A stretch of 64,000 nucleotides of DNA. Origin: Candidatus Omnitrophota bacterium. Lineage in GTDB: Bacteria; Omnitrophota; Gorgyraeia; Velamenicoccales; Velamenicoccaceae. Below the pieces are notes generated by a model. The model had not been told where the DNA came from, did not search any database, and saw only the letters and a program-made list of their open reading frames with translations. The position numbers and the translations under genes were made by a program. Of the stretch, positions 48,799 to 57,130 are shown one piece after another. The first letter of the stretch is position 1, and each line of letters begins with the position of its first letter. The stretch covers positions 1 to 64,000 of the forward strand of contig JACRLT010000023.1 in the NCBI GenBank assembly GCA_016235185.1, in the 5' to 3' direction.

Positions 48799-49506
48799 TT
48801 AATATCCCACAAAATCTTCTGTAATGATCTTCTGCACAGGTATGGACAACTTATTCAAAAGCATAGAGCGCATAGCGTCTACCATGGCAGGCGGGCCGCA
48901 AATATAGAACACGCGTTCGCGGTAATCCGGAAGCTCCTGTTTCACCAACTCATCATCGACATAACCGGTCCTGCACCCTTCTACCTTTTCATCGCAGTCA
49001 GTCAGGGTATAGACTATCTTTAAGTTTTTATTCACTTTCTGCATCGTGTTGAAATCGTTCCTAAAGATCAGATATTCGGGAGTGCGGCTGGAATAAAACA
49101 GGGCCAGGCTTGAAGCAACCGACATATCGGTACAATATTTAAAAATACTGCGTATGGGCGTGATACCTATGCCTCCGCTTAAAAATGCGGCCCTGGAGTA
49201 TTCGCCCTCGAATGTAAACTTGCCCATAGGCATACGGATCTGATAGGCTCTACCAATTTCTAAAGAATCCAACTTGCGGGAAAACAGGCTGTCCGTGATC
49301 TTCTTTGTAAACTCGATGTATCCTTTTTCGGTAGGCGAGCTTGAAATGGAAAATGCCTTGGATATATTTTTTCCGTCGATATCAAGGGCCAAGACCAGAT
49401 ACTGGCCCGGCTTGTAAGAAACCCCTCCAACCAACTCAAACCTGAAAGTCTTGACATCACAACAGTGCGTTATAACCTCTATCAGCTCAAGCTCTAAATT
49501 TTGCAT
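48799..49506 (-). CDS. FAD-binding FR-type oxidoreductase (ferredoxin-NADP reductase-like)
   Basis: A 235-residue protein with an FAD barrel (KAFSISSSP for the isoalloxazine/phosphate contact) and an NAD(P) domain (GGIGITPIRSI, then YICGPPAMVDAM). No ferredoxin domain is fused. I place the start at ATG 49506, two bases after the nrnA stop; the longer frame reads antisense-like low-quality sequence out of nrnA. It passes electrons between NAD(P)H and an unidentified carrier. Confidence 0.88.
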   Translation of the reverse strand: MQNLELELIEVITHCCDVKTFRFELVGGVSYKPGQYLVLALDIDGKNISKAFSISSSPTEKGYIEFTKKITDSLFSRKLDSLEIGRAYQIRMPMGKFTFEGEYSRAAFLSGGIGITPIRSIFKYCTDMSVASSLALFYSSRTPEYLIFRNDFNTMQKVNKNLKIVYTLTDCDEKVEGCRTGYVDDELVKQELPDYRERVFYICGPPAMVDAMRSMLLNKLSIPVQKIITEDFVGY

Positions 49507-49508
49507 GA

Positions 49509-50474
49509 TCACAATAACTTTAAGACCCTCTTTATTAGCCTTTTTCTCTCTTTTTCTCTCTTGGGCAGATAGCAGCCAGCCACATCCGGATGGCCGCCGC
49601 CGCCGAACTCCTCGGCCACCTTCCCAACATTGATCAACCCTTTGGAACGCAGGCTTACGCGCCACTTTAAACCATGCATTTCCCTGAAAAGCAAAACAAT
49701 TTGGACATCTTTTAAGGTGCGGATCTGGTCGGCTATGGGGTCAACATCTTCCTGTCGCGCGCCAAGCCGTTTTAAGTCATTAAAGGTGATAGTGGTCATA
49801 GCCACCTTTTCGCCTTTCAAAAACTTTAACCGTGAAAAACATAAACCCAAAAGCATGGCTTCTGCGCGCGTTCGGCTCCAATAGCTATTTTCAACGACTT
49901 TGTAATAATTTACGCCGCGGGCAATAAGTTCTGAACAGATACGGAACGTCTGCGCATGGACCGATGGCAGCCGGAAAGACCCGGTTTCTACAATTATGGA
50001 TACCAAAAGAGGCACAGCAATAACGTTGTCTATTTTTTTCTCCAAGGCGCTGCATAAATGATAGATGATCTCGCCTACAGCGGCTGCATTTTCATCCACT
50101 AAAGATATGCCTGCGAAAACCTCTCTGAATACATGATGGTCTATCTCAATGGTCTGTTTTGCCTTGCCAAAAACTTTCTTATAAAGCCCGCCAAGCTGCA
50201 CATGTGAAGCGCAATCAATGGCTATGGCCAAATCAAATTTTTCTCTCCCCTTGGAAGAAGTTTTGATCTGCTTATAGAGAGGTAAAAAATTATAACGGTG
50301 CGGCAATTCGCTCGGAGAATAAAGATAAAATCTCTTTCTTAAGTGTTTCAAAGCTAATGCCAGTGCGATCATAGAACCAATGGCATCTCCGTCAGGGAAC
50401 ATATGGATGCAGAGCGCGATCTTCTTTGCGCTCTTTATTGCACGTGCAACTTTTGAATAATTTTTTTTATTCAT
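49509..50474 (-). CDS. nrnA: DHH-family phosphoesterase, NrnA-like (nanoRNase / pAp phosphatase)
   Basis: A 321-residue DHH-DHHA1 protein. Metal ligands are in HMFPDGDAIGSM (D-x-D), IDCAS and EIDHHVF, and the DHHA1 substrate motif GGGGHPDVAGC lies near the C-terminus. NrnA removes short RNA oligomers and converts pAp to AMP. Array 12 precedes the start. It ends in a basic tail (KREKERKRLIKRVLKLL). Confidence 0.93.
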   Translation of the reverse strand: MNKKNYSKVARAIKSAKKIALCIHMFPDGDAIGSMIALALALKHLRKRFYLYSPSELPHRYNFLPLYKQIKTSSKGREKFDLAIAIDCASHVQLGGLYKKVFGKAKQTIEIDHHVFREVFAGISLVDENAAAVGEIIYHLCSALEKKIDNVIAVPLLVSIIVETGSFRLPSVHAQTFRICSELIARGVNYYKVVENSYWSRTRAEAMLLGLCFSRLKFLKGEKVAMTTITFNDLKRLGARQEDVDPIADQIRTLKDVQIVLLFREMHGLKWRVSLRSKGLINVGKVAEEFGGGGHPDVAGCYLPKREKERKRLIKRVLKLL

Positions 50475-50479
50475 TTTCT

Positions 50480-50507
50480 GTCTATGGACTTTCGACTATG
50501 GACTGTT
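50480..50507. repeat. heptamer array 12
   Basis: Four units close to GACTATG fill the gap between the yjbQ stop and the nrnA start. Confidence 0.72.
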
Positions 50508-50508
50508 T

Positions 50509-50922
50509 TTATTCTCCCATGGCCTTGACTATGACGCGCTTTTTTCTCTGGCCGTCGAATTCAGCGTAATAAACCTGTTGCCAGGGGCCGAAATCAAGTT
50601 TTGAGCCCGTAACAGGTATAATGACTTCATGATGGATAAGTATGCTCTTTAGGTGTGCATCTGCATTGGTCTCGCCGGTGCGATGGTGTTCGTAATCCGG
50701 CCTGTAAGGTGCAAGACGCTCCAGCATACTATCGATATCATGGATTATTCCATCTTCATCGTCGTTGACATAAACGCCAGCCGTTATATGCATAGCCGAA
50801 ACAAGGATCATCCCGTCCTTGATCTTGCTTTTGGACAAGATCTCTTCCACCTGCGCAGTTATATTGATATAAGCCCGTTTTGTCTTTGTATTAAACCAGA
50901 GATATTCAGTATAAAATTTCAT
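50509..50922 (-). CDS. yjbQ: YjbQ-family protein (UPF0047, secondary thiamine-phosphate synthase)
   Basis: A 137-residue member of the YjbQ family, with the conserved [18 protein letters not shown], a His in [17 protein letters not shown] and the C-terminal [18 protein letters not shown]. Members are called secondary thiamine-phosphate synthases on weak genetic evidence; their true role is unclear. It overlaps the cysteine-cluster gene by 4 bases. Confidence 0.93.
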   Translation of the reverse strand: MKFYTEYLWFNTKTKRAYINITAQVEEILSKSKIKDGMILVSAMHITAGVYVNDDEDGIIHDIDSMLERLAPYRPDYEHHRTGETNADAHLKSILIHHEVIIPVTGSKLDFGPWQQVYYAEFDGQRKKRVIVKAMGE

Positions 50923-51200
50923 AATTGTTTTTTATAGGCACACTGCCAAGAACCGTTCCATGGTTCAAAAAGAATCTTGCGGACAGGCACGCATCTGAAT
51001 TCCTGGCCAAAGACAGTTTTCTGCAAACCAAGCCTGTTCTCGTAGGTGGTACATAAATATTTTCCATCTGCCCCTTTAGCAAGGCGGCTGCATGGGTCAG
51101 CCTCAAAAGCGCCACAACATGCCCCGCACCTAATACACGCGGCCTCATGATCTTCGGCCCTTCTTTTAAGATATGTCTCGTAAGCCAGGCCTTCGGGCAT
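50919..51200 (-). CDS. YkgJ-family cysteine-cluster protein
   Basis: A 93-residue protein with the CIRCGACCG motif (CxxCxxCC) at ~24-31 and further cysteines at ~39, ~52, ~72 and ~88, consistent with an iron-sulfur or zinc cluster. I use ATG 51200, preceded by AAGGA; a longer frame to 51245 overlaps the previous gene. Function unknown in the family. Confidence 0.85.
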   Translation of the reverse strand: MPEGLAYETYLKRRAEDHEAACIRCGACCGAFEADPCSRLAKGADGKYLCTTYENRLGLQKTVFGQEFRCVPVRKILFEPWNGSWQCAYKKQL

Positions 51201-51202
51201 CT

Positions 51203-51637
51203 TTATTTTCCTTCCATGACAAAACCAAGCGGCCAATATACACACTTTACCCTGGAATTTTCCGTGATCTTGACGTCAAACTCCCCTGACAAAGCGATAA
51301 CCCCATGCCAAACGCCTTTCTTTAAGATCACCGGCCTATCCAGCAAAAAACACTCTATTGCCGCAGGGTCTTTTTTTGTTGCGCAATAGATCAAACCCGG
51401 GCCCGATACAGGCTCAAAACTCTCTTTAGACCCCGGGTGCTGTTCCAACTTATCAATAAACATGTCCCTGACGACCAAATAAGCTATGCGCCAACCAGCA
51501 TCAGGCTCCCTGACAACTATTTTAAAAAGATTTATTGTTTTTGGGGATTTAGCCCTGTTCGGATACTCGATCAACCACCCAAAACGCTTAAAATTGGCGG
51601 CAGTGATCTTTTTTACCTCAATAGTCTTTTTAATCAT
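51203..51637 (-). CDS. ureidoglycolate lyase-like cupin (AllA-type)
   Basis: A 144-residue cupin with the family's FGWLIEYPN start, SKESFEPVSGPGLIYCA, FLLDRPVILKKGVWHGVIAL and a short VDVKITENS-like strand. AllA enzymes cleave ureidoglycolate, but no other purine-catabolism gene is nearby, so the physiological substrate may differ. Two bases separate it from the YkgJ-like gene. Confidence 0.78.
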   Translation of the reverse strand: MIKKTIEVKKITAANFKRFGWLIEYPNRAKSPKTINLFKIVVREPDAGWRIAYLVVRDMFIDKLEQHPGSKESFEPVSGPGLIYCATKKDPAAIECFLLDRPVILKKGVWHGVIALSGEFDVKITENSRVKCVYWPLGFVMEGK

Positions 51638-51693
51638 AATGTGCTTGTTATGATACAGGAAACGGGTAGGTTTTACAAGAAAAATGGAGGATT

Positions 51694-52374
51694 TCAGACG
51701 GGGAAATTGATGTACTTATCCCAAAGGCTGTGGAGTTCTTTGGTGGCAGCTACATCGCGCAGGCAGTAACGGGCAATATCGAAGTGCTTGCCCGCCTTAA
51801 AAAGGCCCTTTACATCCAATCCGGTGATGCCTTCATCCTTCGGGCTTTTAATACCAAAGGCATTGCACCACATGTGTAAGCTGAATTTCTTGCGCGAAGC
51901 TCCTAAAAAGGTAAGTTTTTCCATCAGGTCAATATGAGCTCCGGACCTGTACCTATCCGGCATAAGATTACGGCTGGCCTTGAGGCGATTGATGCCAGAA
52001 CGTATCATGATAAAAGGGCAATCAAAGGCCCTGCCGTTGAAAGTAATGAACTGGTCGTATTTCTCGATCTTTTTCCAAAAAAGCTCCAGGAGCTGCTTCT
52101 CGTTTGCAACAGAAATATATTCCGCATCGCCTTCGACGACTTTTTGCGGCTGCTCACCTGGCGTCTGGTAATAGACGAAGGCCTTGGCACAATCTACTTC
52201 GAGCATGGCGATAGTCACGATCTGCGCGGTCAAAGGATAAAAACTCATGGAATCCCTGACCTCCTGCTCCTCAACGTCTGTCTTGGCATATTTCAGAAGA
52301 GCAACCCTTGTGGCTTCATCAAAGGAATCCATCTCACATCCAACTGTCTCTATATCAAAAATTATCTTTGGCAT
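51694..52374 (-). CDS. 3'-5' exonuclease, DnaQ-like (PolB-exonuclease-related)
   Basis: A 226-residue RNase H-fold exonuclease with IIFDIETVG (DxE), a TFNGRAFDCPFI Exo II motif and a C-terminal YCLRDVAAT Exo III Asp. It resembles standalone proofreading-type nucleases. I use ATG 52374, which overlaps the helicase gene by 20 bases; a start at 52395 would add seven unlike residues. With the adjacent helicase it could act in DNA repair. Confidence 0.87.
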   Translation of the reverse strand: MPKIIFDIETVGCEMDSFDEATRVALLKYAKTDVEEQEVRDSMSFYPLTAQIVTIAMLEVDCAKAFVYYQTPGEQPQKVVEGDAEYISVANEKQLLELFWKKIEKYDQFITFNGRAFDCPFIMIRSGINRLKASRNLMPDRYRSGAHIDLMEKLTFLGASRKKFSLHMWCNAFGIKSPKDEGITGLDVKGLFKAGKHFDIARYCLRDVAATKELHSLWDKYINFPV

Positions 52375-54400
52375 ATGGAGAGTCAAAATAATCAACTAGT
52401 TTATGGTACAGGCCAACTTTATCCATTTTTTGTGTCGTCAGATCCTCTAATTCAGGACCCTCGTCTTCAAACCAAGCATAATCCTGCTCCAGCCTCTCCA
52501 TTACGCCTGAATCGCTGATAAAGCGCGAGAGCCGGTTAAAACTGCTCATACCGCCCTGCCGGCCCTCATTATGCATGGAAAGATGCAGGTGCCTTTTTGC
52601 GCGCGTCACCGCAACATAAAGAAGCCTGCGCTCTTCTTCGATCGACTCCTCATCATCCAAAGCGTAAGATACAGGCAGGCAGCCGTCCACGAGAGCGATA
52701 ATAAAAACGGCTTCCCACTCCAGCCCTTTTGCAGAATGTATTGTTGAAAGCGTTACCGGCCGCTCATCTTCTTTTTTTGCCTCCATTGAAACCAGGCTTC
52801 TTTCGGGCGGCTCAATAGTGACAAAATCCACTAAAAACTGCTCAAGAGAAGTATAAGACGAGGATATCTCTAAAAAAGCCTTTAAGTCATCCTGGCGCAA
52901 CGGATAATCATCGAATTTCTTTTTCAAAAACGGTGTATAAAAATGGATTATCTTTCTCACCTTGGCCTCTGTCCCTTCCGACTGGGCAAGCGACCTGAAC
53001 AGGCCCGAAACGCGTTCCAATTCTTTACGCACCGAAGGGTTCTTAACCACTCCTTTCAAGTCTTCGTCACGATAAGCTCCACCAGGCGCAGAAATGATCT
53101 CTTTGACTTTTTCTGCGGTACGCGGCCCGATGCCGTCTAACAGCATGAGGACGCGCGCCAGCGAAATTTCATCCTTGGGGTTATGGTGCACCTTAAGAAA
53201 AGCCAGGACATCCTTGATATGGGCTGTCTCGACGAACTTCATCCCCCCATAAACAGCGAATGGTATATTGAGCTTGGATAAAGCCAACTGAACAGGAAGA
53301 GATAAAAAGTTAGAGCGGTACAAAACCCCGATGGAACCCAAAAGGACGCCTTGGTCACGATATTCCTTGATCTTGGCAGCCACCCATTCAGACTCGGAAA
53401 AAGCATCCTTAAAATAGGAAAGCGTGGGCTTGTCGCTTCCCTGGCACGTCGTAAACAATACTTTGGAATATTTTCTTTTTTCCCCTTCTATCACGGCATT
53501 AGCCACATCGAGTATGGGCTGAATACTGCGGTAATTATATTCAAGCTTGATGATCTTCGTATCACTAAACACCTTTGGGAAATCGAACATATTTTTATAA
53601 TAGGCGCCGCGGAAACTATATATGCTCTGCGTGTCATCGCCTACAGCCATACAATTATGATGGCCGCGCGCCAGGGAATAGACGATATCAGCCTGGACCC
53701 TATTTGTATCCTGGAATTCATCCACCATAATATACTTGAATTGAGACGATACTTTTTTGTTGACTTCGGGGTCTTCCAAAAGAAATTTCAAGTAAATGAG
53801 CATGTCGTCATAATCTATCAGGTTACGGGCTATCTTATACTCCGCATACTTCTTCTGTATGTCCTGTAGCTGTGCTTCCTTAGGCAGGAAATGAGGGTAA
53901 TCTTTTGTCAGGACCTCACCGATGCTCTGATTGCGATTAATGCTCATACTCAAGATGCTCCTTAAAGTGTCCTTTTTCGGAAAGCGCGTCTTATCTTCCA
54001 GGCATCCTGCCCTCGCAGCCAAAAGATGCAGGGCATCCGCGCTATCACTCTCGTCGATAAAAGAGATATGGTCTCCTAATCCTATTACATTTTTATATTT
54101 TTTGATCACACGGTAGGCAAATGAATGGTATGTCCCGCCCTCTATCTTTTTGCATCTGGGATCATGCATAGAAGCTCGGCCCAACATCTCCCGAGCGGCT
54201 TTACGCGTAAAGGTCAACAACAAGATATTCTCTGGGGCGATGCCCTGTTCAATCATATAAAGACAGCGATACTCGATGACCCGCGTCTTGCCGGTCCCTG
54301 CGCCGGCTACGACCAAAAGTGGTCCGTCGATAGTCATAACAGCTTCCAACTGCGAAGGGTTGAGCCTCTTCTTAAAATCTTCTATTCTTAACTTATGCAT
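52355..54400 (-). CDS. UvrD/PcrA/Rep-family superfamily 1 DNA helicase
   Basis: A 681-residue SF1A helicase with motifs in order: Ia/Walker A GAGTGKTRVIEYR, MVDEFQDTN (II), AVGDDTQSIYSFRGA (III), YNYRS (IV region), TLSTIHSAKGLEWEAVF (V) and LLYVAVTRAK (VI). Length and motif spacing suit PcrA/Rep-type 3'-5' helicases of repair or replication restart. UvrD, PcrA and Rep cannot be separated here by sequence alone. Confidence 0.95.
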   Translation of the reverse strand: MHKLRIEDFKKRLNPSQLEAVMTIDGPLLVVAGAGTGKTRVIEYRCLYMIEQGIAPENILLLTFTRKAAREMLGRASMHDPRCKKIEGGTYHSFAYRVIKKYKNVIGLGDHISFIDESDSADALHLLAARAGCLEDKTRFPKKDTLRSILSMSINRNQSIGEVLTKDYPHFLPKEAQLQDIQKKYAEYKIARNLIDYDDMLIYLKFLLEDPEVNKKVSSQFKYIMVDEFQDTNRVQADIVYSLARGHHNCMAVGDDTQSIYSFRGAYYKNMFDFPKVFSDTKIIKLEYNYRSIQPILDVANAVIEGEKRKYSKVLFTTCQGSDKPTLSYFKDAFSESEWVAAKIKEYRDQGVLLGSIGVLYRSNFLSLPVQLALSKLNIPFAVYGGMKFVETAHIKDVLAFLKVHHNPKDEISLARVLMLLDGIGPRTAEKVKEIISAPGGAYRDEDLKGVVKNPSVRKELERVSGLFRSLAQSEGTEAKVRKIIHFYTPFLKKKFDDYPLRQDDLKAFLEISSSYTSLEQFLVDFVTIEPPERSLVSMEAKKEDERPVTLSTIHSAKGLEWEAVFIIALVDGCLPVSYALDDEESIEEERRLLYVAVTRAKRHLHLSMHNEGRQGGMSSFNRLSRFISDSGVMERLEQDYAWFEDEGPELEDLTTQKMDKVGLYHKLVDYFDSPYAKDNF

Positions 54401-54406
54401 TTACAT

Positions 54407-55339
54407 TTAGGGCTGCTCTTGCGGATGCGGCGGGGGTTTAGGATGGAATCCATCGATCAAAACCTCTCTCTTTGATTTGGATCTCTCTTTTTCCTTAAGG
54501 GCACCGGATGCGGCCTTCGGCGTTTCCTTAATTTCTACGGGAGGCTTATTTACATTTGTAAGCTTGAATGCGCCCTCGGCAATATCACCGGCTGCCTTCC
54601 CTGCGTCATTAGCCTGCCCGGCTTTCAAAAAATCCGTATCCTTTGGCACGTCCTGCCTGATCCCGATCTTTACATCGGGCTGTTTTTGAAAACCAGGTAT
54701 CTCTTCATGCTCAGGTTTTACTTCTGGTTTTACTTCAAGCTTTTGCTCTAATTTTGGCTCTGGCCTGGGTTCAGATATAGGCTCGTTTTTTGGCTCCTTC
54801 TTCTTTAACGCATCTTCGCGGACCTTCTGCAATTCAGCCTCGATCTCGTTATATTGGCCTTTGAGGCCATCGAACATCTGCGTTTTTGTCTTCAATTCGG
54901 TTTTTAAGCTCTCTAATTCTTTGCCCATCTTTTCAAGTTCCATGTCTTTTAAAGAAACTTCTCCCTGAAGCTTCTGACGGGCTACAGTTTCTTGTTGCAG
55001 CATCATATCTTTTTGCTTAAGGTCTGTCTTTGATTCACCCGACTCTTCTTTGATCTTTTCCAAGGCTTTGATCTTGACCATTAACTCCGAATTTTCTTTT
55101 TTGTAAATATCAACCTGGTCCTTGACTTTAAAGAACTCCTCTTCAAGTTTCTGGCGCTCCTCCATCATCTTCTTCATCTCAACGTCTTTACGCGCCATCT
55201 CTGTCTCGAGATCCGATATCTTGCGGGCCTTAGCATCTTCCATATTTTGTTGCTGCTTGGCATCATCTGAAGAGAATTTAAAGAAAAAAACTACCAACCC
55301 GATCAGGCCCAATAATAAAATACCTATCAATAATTCCAT
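54407..55339 (-). CDS. membrane-anchored coiled-coil protein
   Basis: A 310-residue protein with an N-terminal membrane helix (residues ~2-22), a long charged coiled coil (~25-195), a Pro/Glu-rich stretch (EPRPEPKLEQKLEVKPEVKP) and a basic tail. No known domain. It could organise proteins at the inner membrane. Gap to the helicase gene is 6 bases; gap to panE 12 bases. Confidence 0.8.
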   Translation of the reverse strand: MELLIGILLLGLIGLVVFFFKFSSDDAKQQQNMEDAKARKISDLETEMARKDVEMKKMMEERQKLEEEFFKVKDQVDIYKKENSELMVKIKALEKIKEESGESKTDLKQKDMMLQQETVARQKLQGEVSLKDMELEKMGKELESLKTELKTKTQMFDGLKGQYNEIEAELQKVREDALKKKEPKNEPISEPRPEPKLEQKLEVKPEVKPEHEEIPGFQKQPDVKIGIRQDVPKDTDFLKAGQANDAGKAAGDIAEGAFKLTNVNKPPVEIKETPKAASGALKEKERSKSKREVLIDGFHPKPPPHPQEQP

Positions 55340-55351
55340 AGATTTCCCCCG

Positions 55352-56281
55352 TTAAGAGATTTCAAATGCATACCTGGATTCGATGGTTTCGATCAGATCT
55401 ACCAATAAAGCGTTGACCGGCGTTCTTATCCCCAGGCTCTCCCCCTGCCGTACGATCACGCCGTTTAAAAAATCTATTTCCGTCTTTTTCTTCTTCAAGA
55501 CATCCGAAAGCATGCTGGAGACATTTGCTGCTGTAGCCTCGCAGACGGACTCGGCTTTCGCAATTGGATCGTCGTAGATCAGTTTTATCCGCTTTCTTTT
55601 TGCCACCTTTACCGCCTCGGCAATGGCTTCCCTGAAAATACGATGGCTGCCGTCAAACTCGATTATGCGGCCATTGGCCATGCGCGTAAGCGCGGAAAGC
55701 GCATTGATACCGACATTAATAACAAGCTTTGACCACAGGACAGCATTGACATCTTTCGAGATCTTGATCTGGAGTTTGGACTTCTGAAAAAGCTCCCTTA
55801 AGTCCCTAAGTTCAGGTCCCATGGAACCGTCGAGCCGTCCGGCTATAGTCTCCCCTTCGCCGGCATGGCGCACAACGCCTTCTTCTACCAAGGTCGCTCC
55901 AAGATTTGTCACACCTGCAAGGACTTTGTCTCTCCCCAATGTCTCGGAAAACATCTCTACATTGCCTATGCCGTTCTGAAGAGAAAAGATAAAGGCTCCC
56001 GGCCCTACTTTATCAGCGAGCCTCTTGACAATATTCTTCGTATCATATGACTTGACGCAAATGATCCAAAGGTTTGCGTCACTTACTTCGGAAGGGTCAC
56101 AAGTTATTTTAGGAGATTGGATCTTCAGCGAGGACAAACCTTCGATCTTTATGCCGGACTTCTTTAAACTCGAACAGCGCTCCGGCGACTTATCAAGGAG
56201 CCAGACCTCTTCCTTAGACCTTGAAAGAAGCCCGTACAATAACAGCCCTATTGCTCCCGGACCGACAATCACGACCTTCAT
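55352..56281 (-). CDS. panE: 2-dehydropantoate 2-reductase
   Basis: A 309-residue KPR enzyme with the NADP motif VVIVGPGAIGLLLYGLL (2-18), VKSYDT, SLQNGIGN and the C-terminal-domain signature SKLVINVGINALSALT containing the catalytic Lys. It reduces ketopantoate, the product of PanB, to pantoate. The catalytic Glu region (LDFLNGVIV type) is present. Preceded by an 850-base gene-free region. Confidence 0.93.
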   Translation of the reverse strand: MKVVIVGPGAIGLLLYGLLSRSKEEVWLLDKSPERCSSLKKSGIKIEGLSSLKIQSPKITCDPSEVSDANLWIICVKSYDTKNIVKRLADKVGPGAFIFSLQNGIGNVEMFSETLGRDKVLAGVTNLGATLVEEGVVRHAGEGETIAGRLDGSMGPELRDLRELFQKSKLQIKISKDVNAVLWSKLVINVGINALSALTRMANGRIIEFDGSHRIFREAIAEAVKVAKRKRIKLIYDDPIAKAESVCEATAANVSSMLSDVLKKKKTEIDFLNGVIVRQGESLGIRTPVNALLVDLIETIESRYAFEIS

Positions 56282-56487
56282 TATATCTCCCCTCGTATTT
56301 CGTTTAGACCCTTACCTTATAAGGAATAGGTAAGGTCTACACTTTCTGTGTTACGATAACATAGATGAAAGTGAATGTCAAATACAGGTCTATTATTCGC
56401 AGTACGTGTCCCTCCATTGCTCATGCAAATACTTGAGGGGCCGCTGCCGAGATCACCCTAGCACTGCTCTAACGTCATACACTGATC

Positions 56488-56764
56488 GCAACGCAACGTC
56501 CCTGTTCGCAAACTGGAATTTTTTGTCCCGTGGAATTCAAAGAATTCCCGGGATAAAATCCCCGCAATCCTCTGGATTGCAGGGGACCGTTGACTTCAGT
56601 TTACGTCTCGTCCGTAACGCGGACATTCCCTCGATAGGAAACAAAAAACCTGTATTATGCTTCGGTCAGGTCCGCAACGGCCTCGCCGTAAAGCCTCGTC
56701 AACCAAAGCGAAAGCGAAATGCCAAAAAATTCTTTATGTTTGCTCCACAGGGACATTGCATTGC
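56488..56764 (+). ncRNA. covarying structured element, copy 3
   Basis: 277 bases, plus-strand sense. Outer stem GCAACGCAACGTCCCTGT pairs with ACAGGGACATTGCATTGC, including G-U and changed pairs. AATTTTTTG faces CAAAAAATT; inner pairs are GTTGAC/GTCAAC and TTTACG/CGTAAA. The terminal domain is larger and diverged, but keeps the GTAACGC element and the TTCAG opposite GCCTC. Confidence 0.58.
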
Positions 56765-56816
56765 TTCTAGCATATATATATATATCTGCTAAGCAGACAA
56801 ATCCAGGTGGGGGTGG

Positions 56817-57066
56817 CTTGGTTTACCTATCTTAGCACTGTAAGTCTCTGTTAAAGCAGACAATCAGGGATTTTTTGGCAAAAGTCAGCAAGGGATTGCA
56901 TTTTGGCTGTAGCGACAATCTCCTATGGAGCGCCCGCCACTAAATCTTTGTCGGGCTGTCCGCCAACGCTTTAATGGAGGACGTAACAGCAAAAATGCAA
57001 ACCGAAGCTGACGGCAAAAAATACCGTCTGCGAACAGAGACTTGCAGTGCGAAAAAGCTAACCAAG
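56817..57066 (-). ncRNA. covarying structured element, copy 2
   Basis: 250 bases, minus-strand sense. Outer stem CTTGGTT.../...AACCAAG, then GCACTGCAAGTCTCTGTT/AACAGAGACTTACAGTGC, GTCAGC/GCTGAC, TTGCATTTT/AAAATGCAA and GCTGT/ACAGC. TATTTTTTG faces CAAAAAAT. The conserved terminal loop is interrupted at 56933-56983 by a REP-like insertion. Located just after recO in transcription order. Confidence 0.6.
56933..56983. repeat. REP-like twin hairpin inserted in the structured element
   Basis: 51 bases interrupt the conserved loop between TAC and GCTCC, and about 38 of them match 23579-23617 in inverse orientation. Without it, copy 2 aligns closely with copy 1, so this is a clean insertion. Confidence 0.75.
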
Positions 57067-57130
57067 ACAGGACCCCAGTACAATTATGTTGTCTGCGTGC
57101 AGGTAGCTTGCGTTGCGAAGGGACGATTCA

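Larger units (their letters stand above)
56282..57130. other. 850-base gene-free region
   Basis: No coding sequence is supported here. It holds structured-element copies 3 (56488-56764, plus sense) and 2 (56817-57066, minus sense), separated by an A/T run (56771-56785). 56282-56487 contains further weak inverted repeats but nothing I can name. Confidence 0.7.

Noticed and set aside
48799-49506. FR-type flavoprotein considered as the missing E3 reductase of the dideoxysugar pathway
   Set aside because: It lacks the plant-type ferredoxin domain and is 40 kb from the sugar operon.
49507-49665. N-terminal extension of the FR-type flavoprotein
   Set aside because: It reads through the nrnA 3' end as Arg/Gly-rich low-quality sequence; family homology begins at 49506.
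51934-52518. Plus-strand 194-residue frame opposite the exonuclease and helicase genes
   Set aside because: It is the reverse of two confident genes and shows no conserved motif.
56488-57066. Structured elements considered as 6S, RNase P, SRP or tmRNA genes
   Set aside because: The conserved sequence and internal motifs of those RNAs are not present, and there are three diverged copies.
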